Positions 8,437 through 16,474 of a stretch of 64,000 bases of DNA are shown here, one piece after another; the first letter of the stretch is position 1; each line of letters opens with the position of its first letter. This stretch comes from Zunongwangia profunda SM-A87 (GTDB lineage Bacteria > Bacteroidota > Bacteroidia > Flavobacteriales > Flavobacteriaceae): contig NC_014041.1 in NCBI RefSeq assembly GCF_000023465.1, positions 2,486,001 to 2,550,000 on the forward strand, read 5' to 3'. The notes under the pieces were generated by a model. It saw only the letters and a program-made list of their open reading frames with translations, had not been told where the DNA came from and searched no databases. A program made the translations under genes and the position numbers.

Positions 8437-9021
8437 TTATGTAATCAGCGCTGTCAACGTATTATATACCAAATGTGTAGGAAGACCTACTACATTAAAA
8501 TAACTACCTTCGATATGGGTGATACCAATAAAACCGATCCATTCCTGAATAGCGTAACCACCCGCTTTATCGAAAGGTTTATAATGGGTTACATAAAAAT
8601 CGATTTCTTCTTCGGAAAGTTTTTTAAAAGTCACTTTTGTTGAAGAATGAACAACTTTTTGATCTTTAGCAGTAGTAAAACAAACTGATGTTTCCACACT
8701 ATGGGTCTTTCCGGAAAGCGAGGCTATCATTTGTTTAGCTTCGGAAGTGTTTTTCGGTTTTCCCATCGCAATCCCGTCATTACTAACAATAGTATCGCTG
8801 GTAATCAAGATCTGATCATTGGTAAGATCCTTAAAAGCATCCGCTTTAAGTTTAGCCAAATAATCCGTAATTTCTGTACCTTTTAAATGTTTAGGGTACA
8901 CTTCGGTAACCGGCCTAACATCTATAACAAAAGGAATATGTAAATCTTTAAAAAATTCCTGTCTTCGAGGCGAACCCGAAGCTAAAATGATCTGTTTGTT
9001 TTTTAAAATTTCATTCAGCAT
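8437..9021 (-). CDS. maf: Maf-like nucleoside triphosphate pyrophosphatase
   Basis: A 194-residue cytoplasmic protein with the Maf/Ham1 signature at the N-terminus (IILASGSPRRQEFF, residues 11-24). Next come the EVYPKHL, DYLAKLKADAF and LITSDTIVSNDGIAMGKP motifs, including the conserved aspartate and lysine of the active site, and then SGKTHSVETSV. The family hydrolyses non-canonical or excess dTTP/UTP-type nucleotides to monophosphates, a house-cleaning role sometimes tied to cell-division arrest. It begins 6 bases after the stop of the prenyltransferase gene, so it belongs to the leftward cluster from DUF2520 to MscS. Confidence 0.92.
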   Translation of the reverse strand: MLNEILKNKQIILASGSPRRQEFFKDLHIPFVIDVRPVTEVYPKHLKGTEITDYLAKLKADAFKDLTNDQILITSDTIVSNDGIAMGKPKNTSEAKQMIASLSGKTHSVETSVCFTTAKDQKVVHSSTKVTFKKLSEEEIDFYVTHYKPFDKAGGYAIQEWIGFIGITHIEGSYFNVVGLPTHLVYNTLTALIT

Positions 9022-9027
9022 AAAAAC

Positions 9028-9939
9028 TCAGGATATTAGATATTCTGGAAATCCTAAAGATAGCAGGCCAAAGAATAGCATACATTTTAAAATAAAGCTA
9101 AATTTTGAATAATCCTTTTTAGAATTTGCTTTTAAAATTCCGGCAACTAAGGCAAGTAGGGGAGCAATAATAAAGACAAGGGCGTAAACAACGGCTTTAG
9201 TGCTATGATAAAGATCTTCTCCTAAAAAAATGATGCTAAAAACTAGTAAAATAAGACAAAAAATAAAAACAAACACATTTGTCCTTTTTTGTCCAATTAA
9301 CAAAGGTAGCGTATTACTTTGTGTTTTGTAATCTCCATTAATATCTTCCTGGTCTTTAATGACTTCCCGTACAAAATTCAATAAAATCGCATATAGTGAA
9401 TAATATACCAAGGTATTAAAAAGCATGCGTTGATTTTCAATATTTTCAGAAGTAAGTTCTGGATAGAGGTCAAAAATCACTGGCAATAACACAACCAATC
9501 CAACCAGCATACTTATGACGAGATTTCCTGCAATAGCAATATGTTTTAAATAGGTGGCATAAAGGTAAAGTAGGGCAGAGGTAAGGATAAAAATGGCTGA
9601 AAATACCGGAGCATCGATCTTGTTGGCGATATAGAATCCTATTCCTACACCAATAATATTAAGAGCAAAGAACAAGTTATAGGCCGATTTTTCACTTATT
9701 TTTTCCCTAATTACGAGTCGATTAGGGGCATTAATCCTATCGGCTTCGTAATCTAAAATGTTATTTATGACATAGCCTGATGCTGCAATACAAACCACAG
9801 CGATAATCAACAAAAAAAACTGGATGTTGTTAAGCGCGGTGCTAGCATCGAATTGCCTAAAAAAGCCAAACCGAATTAATAGCAAACACAAAGCTATAAA
9901 TAGCAGATTGCCATATCTAACTAATTTTAAGTATGGCAT
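9028..9939 (-). CDS. UbiA-family prenyltransferase, geranylgeranylglycerol-phosphate type
   Basis: A 303-residue integral membrane protein with about eight or nine helices. The first aspartate-rich motif NxxxDxxxD is at N59-D67 (NNILDYEAD, followed by RINAPNRLV), and the second is KDQEDINGDYKTQSNTLPL around residues 196-214. These bind the Mg-diphosphate of an isoprenoid donor. Flavobacterial homologues are commonly named geranylgeranylglycerol-phosphate geranylgeranyltransferase because of similarity to the archaeal lipid enzyme; menaquinone or haem O prenylation would be alternatives, but those subfamilies have different motif contexts. It lies 25 bases downstream of the KdsC-type gene in the leftward cluster. 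Confidence 0.82.
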   Translation of the reverse strand: MPYLKLVRYGNLLFIALCLLLIRFGFFRQFDASTALNNIQFFLLIIAVVCIAASGYVINNILDYEADRINAPNRLVIREKISEKSAYNLFFALNIIGVGIGFYIANKIDAPVFSAIFILTSALLYLYATYLKHIAIAGNLVISMLVGLVVLLPVIFDLYPELTSENIENQRMLFNTLVYYSLYAILLNFVREVIKDQEDINGDYKTQSNTLPLLIGQKRTNVFVFIFCLILLVFSIIFLGEDLYHSTKAVVYALVFIIAPLLALVAGILKANSKKDYSKFSFILKCMLFFGLLSLGFPEYLIS

Positions 9940-9964
9940 ATAGTTTTTAGTTTTTTAGGTCTTA

Positions 9965-10474
9965 TTACTTTTCTATCCATTTAGCCTGTACTTTCATTAC
10001 CTGCTCTATAACATCACGAACACAGCCTTCTCCACCATTTTTGTGAGAAATGTACTTAGAAACTCCTTTAACTTCAGGCACAGCATCTTGCGGGCAGGTA
10101 GGTAAACCAATTAATTGCATGGGATACATATCTGGAATATCATCACCCATATAAAGCACATTTTCTGCCTTGATATCATAAATATCAAAAAATTCATCTA
10201 ATTGTTCTACCTTATCATCTATCCCTAAATAGATGTCTGTAATTCCCAAATCTCTTAACCGGGTACGAACCCCCTCGTTTTTACCACCAGATATTATACA
10301 AACGGTATATCCTGCCTTAACAGCCTGTTTTAATGCATAACCATCTTTAACACTCATACTTCTTAATAAATCACCATCTGCGGTGACCTGTACAGATCCG
10401 TTGGTTAAAACGCCATCAACATCAAAAATAAAAGTTGAGATGTTGTTTAGATATTCTTTATAACTCTTTTCCAT
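9965..10474 (-). CDS. kdsC: KdsC-type HAD phosphatase (3-deoxy-D-manno-octulosonate 8-phosphate phosphatase)
   Basis: A 169-residue cap-less HAD hydrolase. Motif I is FDVDGVLTNGSV with D18 and D20; motif II is in VCIISGGKNEGV; motif IV is YMGDDIPDMYPM. The GDDxxD plus the GxxR-like KNEGVRTR pattern and the short length fit the KdsC/YrbI group, which dephosphorylates Kdo-8-phosphate in the lipopolysaccharide core pathway; close relatives acting on N-acylneuraminate-9-phosphate or similar are possible. The gene overlaps the 3' end of the DUF2520 gene by 17 bases, so the two are co-translated. Confidence 0.85.
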   Translation of the reverse strand: MEKSYKEYLNNISTFIFDVDGVLTNGSVQVTADGDLLRSMSVKDGYALKQAVKAGYTVCIISGGKNEGVRTRLRDLGITDIYLGIDDKVEQLDEFFDIYDIKAENVLYMGDDIPDMYPMQLIGLPTCPQDAVPEVKGVSKYISHKNGGEGCVRDVIEQVMKVQAKWIEK

Positions 10475-11219
10475 AGCTTTTTAGTATTGCTTCAGATATT
10501 GTTTTATATAATTTTTGTTGGTCTTGATCTAAATATGCTAAATGTGCTGCCATCGTTTTTTTATCATTACGGCGGGCAGGCCCTGTTTGTGCTTCTTTAG
10601 GAGCAACCTTTTTGATTTTCTCAAAGGTTTCCTCGATTAAAGGTTTTAAAATGTCAAACGGAATTTGGTGCTTCTCACAAATTTCAGAAGCTTTTGAGAG
10701 CATAAAATTACTGAAGTTATTTGCAAAGACCGCAGCTACATGGGATATTCTGCGTTGTTCAGATGAAATTTCGTAAACCGAAGCTGAAATTTGTAAAGCC
10801 AATTCCCTAATCTTTTTTAAATTTTCTTCAGAATTTGCCTCAATACAAATAGGGATTTGCTCAAAATTGACTTCTTTTTCTTTGGAAAAACTCTGTAAAG
10901 GGTAAAAAACACCAATGTTAGAATGTCTGGCTAAAATATCCATGCTTACTGCCCCTGAAGTATGTAAAACAATACTGTTATTCGCTTGTAATTGCGAAGA
11001 AACTTCAATAATGGCATCATCTTTTACTGAGATTAGATAGAAATCAGCTTCTTTAATTTCAGAAAGTAGGGTAGTGGTAGCAACTTCATTATTAAAACCT
11101 GCTAATTTTTCTTTACGATGGTTAAAAATCTGAATGATCTCAACATCTTTACTGGCTTTAAAAACCCTAAAAAGGTGATAAGCAAGGTTTCCGGCGCCAA
11201 GAAGTACCACTTTTATCAT
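10458..11219 (-). CDS. Rossmann-fold / DUF2520 protein (ProC-like)
   Basis: A 253-residue protein with an N-terminal NAD(P)-binding fold (VVLLGAGNLAYHLFRVF, residues 4-20) and a C-terminal helical DUF2520 domain (AAVFANNFSNFMLSKASEIC ... ARRNDKKTMAAHL). It resembles 6-phosphogluconate-dehydrogenase-like / pyrroline-carboxylate-reductase-like folds, but no substrate has been assigned to the family as far as I know. First gene of the leftward cluster; a TAATTTTG -7-like element sits on the minus strand at 11250-11257, about 31 bases before the ATG. Confidence 0.85.
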   Translation of the reverse strand: MIKVVLLGAGNLAYHLFRVFKASKDVEIIQIFNHRKEKLAGFNNEVATTTLLSEIKEADFYLISVKDDAIIEVSSQLQANNSIVLHTSGAVSMDILARHSNIGVFYPLQSFSKEKEVNFEQIPICIEANSEENLKKIRELALQISASVYEISSEQRRISHVAAVFANNFSNFMLSKASEICEKHQIPFDILKPLIEETFEKIKKVAPKEAQTGPARRNDKKTMAAHLAYLDQDQQKLYKTISEAILKSYGKEL

Positions 11220-11346
11220 TGCGCTAAATTATTAAAAAAATAACTGAGGCAAAATTAACATTTGAAACCAGATATTGCTTGGATTTAAGACTTATTAACT
11301 AATACAAAATCCTTAAATTTGCAGCCATTTCAAAGATTATCTTTTC

Positions 11347-14300
11347 ATGCAAAATAAAATTGCTTCTGTCATATTTTCCACGCGTATAATGGCAGTATTA
11401 TTCGTTGTTTTTGCCATTGCGATGGCGCTAGGAACATTCATCGAAAACTGGTATAGTATAGAAACTGCACGTTTAATGATTTATAATACCTGGTGGTTTG
11501 AAGCCATAATGGTATTTTTTCTTATCAATTTCTTCGGAAACATTAAACGTTACAATCTCCATAAACGAGAAAAATGGTCTTCACTATTAATTCACCTTTC
11601 TTTCATTTTAATTCTAATTGGAGCTTTTGTGACGCGTTATATTAGTTATGAAGGTATCATGCCTATCCGCGAAGGTGAAACCACAAATAAATTTCTTTCA
11701 GAAAAAACATTCTTTACCTTTTTTATTGATGGAGAAATTAACGGTGAGCCGCGACGACGAGTGCTCCAGGAGCCGGTTCTTTTTGGTCCGGGGTATGATA
11801 ATAAATATGTACTGGATACCGATTATAACGGCCAGCCGGTAAAATTTGAACTGACTAACTTTATTTACGGCGCTGAGGAGAAACTGATTGAAAATCCTAA
11901 GGGCGATAATTACCTAAAAATAGTTGAAGCGGGTGGAGGTTCACGACACGACCATTACCTTAAAGAAGGAGAAGTTAGTAACATCCATAATGTATTGTTT
12001 TCCTTAAATAAACCTACTGAAGGAGCTATAAACATACAGCTTACCCAGGATGGAGAATATTTGATCGAGTCGCCTTTTGAAGCAGATTATATGCGAATGG
12101 CCGATCAAAAGAAAGGAAGTTTGGTGGCCGATTCTATTCAGCCATTAATGCTCAGGTCGCTGTATTCCATGGGAAATATGCAATTTGTAATCCCAGATCC
12201 CGTCGTGAAAGGAAGTTACGATGTTGTTGCTACTGCGCAGAAGGAAAAAAGTCAACCAGACGCAGTGGGTCTTAAAATAAGCAGTAACGGGGAAACCGAA
12301 AATGTGACCTTAATGGGGGCCAAAGGTATTGCAAGTGAACCTCAAAAAATTACAATAGGAGGACTTGATATTTACCTTAACTATGGTTCTAAAGAAATGG
12401 AGCTTCCTTTTTCTTTGAAATTGGATGATTTTGTTGCTGAAAAATACCCGGGAACAAAAAATAGCTATTCTTCATTTAAAAGTAAGATCCAAATTATTGA
12501 AGATGGCAAGGAGCCAAGACCTTACGAAATCTATATGAATCATGTGTTAGATTTACATGGCTATCGTTTTTTTCAGTCCAGTTTTATGCCGGATGAAAGC
12601 GGAACAATATTATCTGTAAACCACGATTTTTGGGGAACCTGGATTACTTACATCGGTTACTTCTTGTTGTACACCGGTTTAATGTGGATCATGTTTGCTA
12701 AAGGCTCCCGTTTTGGAAAAGTAAAAGTGATGCTCGATAAAGTAAAAGCAAAACAAAAATCTTTAACAGTAATATTAGCGATTTTTGCGACTGCTTTTGG
12801 CAGTTTTGCCCAGGAAACGGCAGATGATCATGCACATATCCAAACCACCGAGCAGCAGCTGGATTCAGTGATTATGGCTAATGCCGTAAGTAAAGAACAT
12901 GCGGCCAAGTTTGGACGATTAATTATACAGGATGCTGGCGGAAGAATGAAACCGGCCAATACTTTTTCATCGGAATTATTAAGGAAGCTTAGTAAGAAAG
13001 ACGATTACAATGGACTTAATTCAGATCAGGTATTTTTATCGATGACTGAAAGTCCTTTTTACTGGTACGATATTCCCTTGATTTATGTTAAAAAACATAA
13101 TGATAGTATTCGTCACATTGCCGGGGTGCCTGAGAGCAAGGAATATTTGAGTCTGCTTGATTTTATGGATGATGAAGGCAATTATAAACTTTCGCCATTT
13201 TTAGAGAAAGCTTATAGAGCCCCCGTGCCTAACCAGTTTCAAAAAGATTTTATTGAAGCAGACAAACGTGTAAATCTTTTATGGCAGGCGTTAGATGGTA
13301 ATATTCTTAGGGTTTTTCCTATACCGGGAGATGAAAATAATAAATGGGTTTCTCATAAAGAAGCTCAGGATGCCGATTTAAAAGGAATGGATTCTGTGTA
13401 TACTAAGCAAATTATTCCGTTGTACATGAATGCCTTAAAACTGGCTAGACAAACTGGCGATTACGAGCAGGCGAACAAGTATTTGCAAAGTATAAAGGAT
13501 TATCAGCACAAGTTTGGTGCAGAAGTAATGCCTACAGACAAAAAAGTAGAAGCCGAAATTCTATATAATAGGTATGATATCTTTAGAAACCTGTTTTGGA
13601 TGTATATGCTAGCAGGTTTAGTAATGCTAGTTCTTGTTATTGTACAAATTTTAAAAGATCGAAAAGCTATTAGAATGGTTATTAATGTTTGTACAGCAAT
13701 AATTATCGTTTTATTTGTGCTGCATACCGCAGGATTAGGTTTTAGGTGGTATATATCTGGACATGCACCCTGGAGTGATGCTTATGAGTCGATGATTTAT
13801 GTAGGTTGGGCGACCATGTTCTTTGGATTGGCATTTGGTAGAAAAAGTAACTTAACCATAGCTTCGACAGCATTTGTAGCCTCTATGATCCTTATGGTGG
13901 CACACTGGAACTGGATGGATCCAGCAATAGCGAATCTTCAGCCGGTATTGAATTCTTATTGGTTAATGATTCATGTATCGGTTATTGTAGGAAGTTATGG
14001 GCCATTTACTTTGGGAATGATTTTGGGAGTGGTCTCGCTACTTTTAATGATTATGACCACCGAAAAAAACAAAAGACGTATAGAATTAAGTATTCGTGAA
14101 ATTACTATAGTAACCGAAATGGCGCTTACTGTAGGATTAGTGATGCTTACCATTGGAAACTTTTTAGGTGGCCAGTGGGCCAATGAAAGTTGGGGACGCT
14201 ACTGGGGATGGGATCCCAAAGAGACCTGGGCTTTGATTAGTATCATGATATATGCATTTGTAATTCATATGCGTTTAGTGCCTGGCTTAAGAGGGAGATG

Positions 14301-14544
14301 GACATTCAATTTTATGGCTGTGGTTGCTTATGCATCGATTATGATGACCTACTTTGGAGTGAATTTTTATCTCACAGGGCTGCATTCTTATGCTAGTGGT
14401 GACAAAGTGATTACACCAACATTCGTATATTATTCGGTAGCGGTTGTAGCTATTTTAGGAGGAGTTTCTTATTGGCGATATAGTATTCATTATAAGAAAA
14501 AAGGCAAAAAAGAGATTGCGAAGAAAAAAGAAAAGCGAATTTAA
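11347..14544 (+). CDS. ccsBA: Fused cytochrome c biogenesis protein CcsB-CcsA (ResB-ResC, system II)
   Basis: A 1065-residue membrane protein. Residues 1-450 are ResB/CcsB-like: helices near 13-30, 50-65 and 80-97, a large periplasmic domain, and a fourth helix near 435-455. A periplasmic linker (about 500-740) follows. The CcsA/ResC domain occupies about 745-1065, with the haem-handling WWD-type motif in GRYWGWDPKETWALIS and histidine-containing loops such as SGHAPWSDAYESM and WLMIHVSVIVGSY. It exports and attaches haem to c-type cytochromes in the periplasm. Single-polypeptide CcsBA is typical of Bacteroidota and epsilonproteobacteria. A TAAATTTG -7 box lies at 11314-11321. A terminator follows, shared with fumC. 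Confidence 0.93.
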   Translation: MQNKIASVIFSTRIMAVLFVVFAIAMALGTFIENWYSIETARLMIYNTWWFEAIMVFFLINFFGNIKRYNLHKREKWSSLLIHLSFILILIGAFVTRYISYEGIMPIREGETTNKFLSEKTFFTFFIDGEINGEPRRRVLQEPVLFGPGYDNKYVLDTDYNGQPVKFELTNFIYGAEEKLIENPKGDNYLKIVEAGGGSRHDHYLKEGEVSNIHNVLFSLNKPTEGAINIQLTQDGEYLIESPFEADYMRMADQKKGSLVADSIQPLMLRSLYSMGNMQFVIPDPVVKGSYDVVATAQKEKSQPDAVGLKISSNGETENVTLMGAKGIASEPQKITIGGLDIYLNYGSKEMELPFSLKLDDFVAEKYPGTKNSYSSFKSKIQIIEDGKEPRPYEIYMNHVLDLHGYRFFQSSFMPDESGTILSVNHDFWGTWITYIGYFLLYTGLMWIMFAKGSRFGKVKVMLDKVKAKQKSLTVILAIFATAFGSFAQETADDHAHIQTTEQQLDSVIMANAVSKEHAAKFGRLIIQDAGGRMKPANTFSSELLRKLSKKDDYNGLNSDQVFLSMTESPFYWYDIPLIYVKKHNDSIRHIAGVPESKEYLSLLDFMDDEGNYKLSPFLEKAYRAPVPNQFQKDFIEADKRVNLLWQALDGNILRVFPIPGDENNKWVSHKEAQDADLKGMDSVYTKQIIPLYMNALKLARQTGDYEQANKYLQSIKDYQHKFGAEVMPTDKKVEAEILYNRYDIFRNLFWMYMLAGLVMLVLVIVQILKDRKAIRMVINVCTAIIIVLFVLHTAGLGFRWYISGHAPWSDAYESMIYVGWATMFFGLAFGRKSNLTIASTAFVASMILMVAHWNWMDPAIANLQPVLNSYWLMIHVSVIVGSYGPFTLGMILGVVSLLLMIMTTEKNKRRIELSIREITIVTEMALTVGLVMLTIGNFLGGQWANESWGRYWGWDPKETWALISIMIYAFVIHMRLVPGLRGRWTFNFMAVVAYASIMMTYFGVNFYLTGLHSYASGDKVITPTFVYYSVAVVAILGGVSYWRYSIHYKKKGKKEIAKKKEKRI

Positions 14545-14588
14545 TGTATTATGAAATTCATTTAGTTTTTCTTTAGTGTGGAATATAA

Positions 14589-14617
14589 AAAAGGCTGTCT
14601 TATTTAGACAGCCTTTT
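14589..14617. terminator. Bidirectional intrinsic terminator
   Basis: A perfect 12-bp stem AAAAGGCTGTCT / AGACAGCCTTTT with a TATTT loop lies between the convergent ccsBA and fumC genes. Confidence 0.85.
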
Positions 14618-14648
14618 GATTTTGTATGAAACTACTGGAAGCTTCATT

Positions 14649-16046
14649 TTATTTTAAACTTCCTACCATATCTTTTGGTTGTACCCATTCGTCAAATTCC
14701 TCTTCAGTAAGGTATCCAAGGCTTACGGCTTCTTCTTTAAGTGTAGTTCCATTTTTGTGAGCAGTATTCGCAATTTCAGCAGCTTTATAATATCCAATCT
14801 TGGTATTTAAAGCAGTTACGAGCATTAAAGAATTATTTAAATGCTCCTGGATTCTTTCATGGTTTGGTTCGATTCCCTGGGCACAATGTTCATCGAAAGA
14901 AACACAGGCATCACCAATTAATTCGGCACTCTGTAAGAGGTTTGCCGCCATTACCGGCTTAAAAACGTTAAGCTCAAACTGTCCCTGCATGCCGCCTGCA
15001 CTAACAGCCAAATCGTTACCAATTACCTGTGCGCAAACCATTGTTAAAGCTTCACATTGCGTAGGATTTACTTTCCCTGGCATAATGGAAGAACCAGGTT
15101 CGTTGGCCGGAATATTAATTTCTCCAATTCCACAACGAGGACCACTGGCGATCATTCTAATATCATTACCAATTTTATTTAATGAAACCGCTAACTGTTT
15201 TAATGCTCCATGTGTTTCTACTAAAGCATCGTGAGCAGCAAGTGCTTCAAATTTGTTGGCTGCCGTAGTAAATGGTAAGCCTGTAAACTCCGCAATTTTT
15301 TCAGCAACTTTTTCAGCATAACCTTCAGGAGTGTTAAGTCCGGTTCCAACCGCAGTTCCTCCTAAGGCCAATTCGCCAAGATGCGGAAGTGTGTTTTCCA
15401 ACGCTTTAATGCCATAATCTAATTGGGCCGCATAGCCACTAAATTCCTGTCCTAAGGTTAATGGAGTAGCATCCATAAAATGCGTACGTCCAATTTTTAC
15501 TACTTCTCTAAAATCTTCCGATTTTTTCTTTAAGGTATCCCGAAGCTGTTTAACGCCTGGCAGGGTAACTTCGATCACTTTTTTATAAGCAGCGATGTGC
15601 ATTCCGGTGGGGAAAGTATCATTAGAGGATTGCGATTTGTTAACATCGTCGTTGGGTTGAAGAGTTTTATCTCCTTCACCAATGGTTTTGCCTGCAATCT
15701 GGTGTGCCCGGTTTGCAATAACCTCATTAACATTCATATTTGATTGAGTACCACTACCGGTTTGCCAAATCACCAATGGGAATTGATCGTCGTGCTTACC
15801 TTCTAAAATTTCGTCACATACTTTAGCTATTAAATCCCTTTTTTCTTCAGCAAGAACACCTAACTCGCAGTTGGTATAGGCAGCTGCTTTTTTTAGATAA
15901 GCAAAACCATAGACAATTTCTAATGGCATACTTCCGGCCGGTCCTATTTTAAAATTATTACGGGAACGCTCGGTTTGTGCGCCCCAAAGTTTGTCTGAAG
16001 GAACTTTAACTTCCCCCATGGTATCTTTTTCTATTCTAAATTCCAT
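14649..16046 (-). CDS. fumC: Class II fumarate hydratase
   Basis: A 465-residue enzyme of the fumarase/aspartase superfamily, full length. The signature [13 protein letters not shown] is present, along with the active-site regions [11 protein letters not shown] and [17 protein letters not shown]. It interconverts fumarate and malate in the TCA cycle and needs no iron-sulfur cluster. The motif set and length fit FumC rather than aspartase or argininosuccinate lyase. It starts at the ATG with [28 protein letters not shown], the usual N-terminus. A minus-strand TAAATTTG element (16069-16076) lies 23 bases upstream. Confidence 0.95.
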   Translation of the reverse strand: MEFRIEKDTMGEVKVPSDKLWGAQTERSRNNFKIGPAGSMPLEIVYGFAYLKKAAAYTNCELGVLAEEKRDLIAKVCDEILEGKHDDQFPLVIWQTGSGTQSNMNVNEVIANRAHQIAGKTIGEGDKTLQPNDDVNKSQSSNDTFPTGMHIAAYKKVIEVTLPGVKQLRDTLKKKSEDFREVVKIGRTHFMDATPLTLGQEFSGYAAQLDYGIKALENTLPHLGELALGGTAVGTGLNTPEGYAEKVAEKIAEFTGLPFTTAANKFEALAAHDALVETHGALKQLAVSLNKIGNDIRMIASGPRCGIGEINIPANEPGSSIMPGKVNPTQCEALTMVCAQVIGNDLAVSAGGMQGQFELNVFKPVMAANLLQSAELIGDACVSFDEHCAQGIEPNHERIQEHLNNSLMLVTALNTKIGYYKAAEIANTAHKNGTTLKEEAVSLGYLTEEEFDEWVQPKDMVGSLK

Positions 16047-16177
16047 AATGATAATATTGATTGTTTCACAAATTTAAGGTTTCAGCCACTTTTTAGGTAT
16101 AAAAAAGCTTTAAAATTGAACCAAATACCTTGATATTCTGGATTGTTAATAGGATTGTTCAAAAATTCGAAATTAAA

Positions 16178-16209
16178 TTGTGATAAGCTTTGTAATGTTT
16201 TTATCTTTG
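16178..16209 (+). promoter_or_regulatory. Bacteroidota-type promoter for the 60-residue membrane protein gene
   Basis: TTG at 16178-16180 and TATCTTTG at 16202-16209 are separated by 21 bases, matching the phylum's -33/-7 pattern. The ATG follows 20 bases after the -7 element. Confidence 0.6.
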
Positions 16210-16229
16210 TTTTCCAAATACTGTAAATT

Positions 16230-16412
16230 ATGATGTTCGAATTCGATCAATTTCTGGGTTTTTTGGCATTTCTAACAATCCTTACTATGGGATTCTGGCT
16301 AATGATTTTCCTTACAGCGGTGATCGTTCCTTATTGGTTAGGAGGTTCTATTATGGATCTTTTAAAAGAGAAGAAAGCTAAAAGGAAAGCTGCCAAAGAA
16401 CAAAAAGCATAA
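16230..16412 (+). CDS. Small membrane protein, 60 residues, unknown function
   Basis: Starts MMFEFDQFLGFLAFLTILTM with two hydrophobic stretches (about residues 8-22 and 24-42), and ends in a strongly basic, alanine/lysine-rich tail (LLKEKKAKRKAAKEQKA) that should stay in the cytoplasm. It has its own good promoter just upstream and a strong terminator overlapping its stop codon, so it is a compact monocistronic unit. I do not recognise a named family; similar short membrane proteins are common in Flavobacteriia. Confidence 0.75.
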   Translation: MMFEFDQFLGFLAFLTILTMGFWLMIFLTAVIVPYWLGGSIMDLLKEKKAKRKAAKEQKA

Positions 16413-16442
16413 AAAAAGGGACTTGAAATAGTCCCTTTTTTT
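16411..16442 (+). terminator. Intrinsic terminator
   Basis: AAAAAAAGGGACT, loop TGAAAT, AGTCCCTTTTTTT directly after the stop codon of the small membrane protein. It could also serve the convergent receptor gene. Confidence 0.85.
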
Positions 16443-16474
16443 ATGCTTTATTTTTCCAGGAAAGGAAGAGTTAA

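Noticed and set aside
14800-15234. 144-residue plus-strand open frame inside fumC
   Set aside because: Antisense to a clear FumC reading frame; its cysteine- and proline-rich composition is typical of shadow frames.
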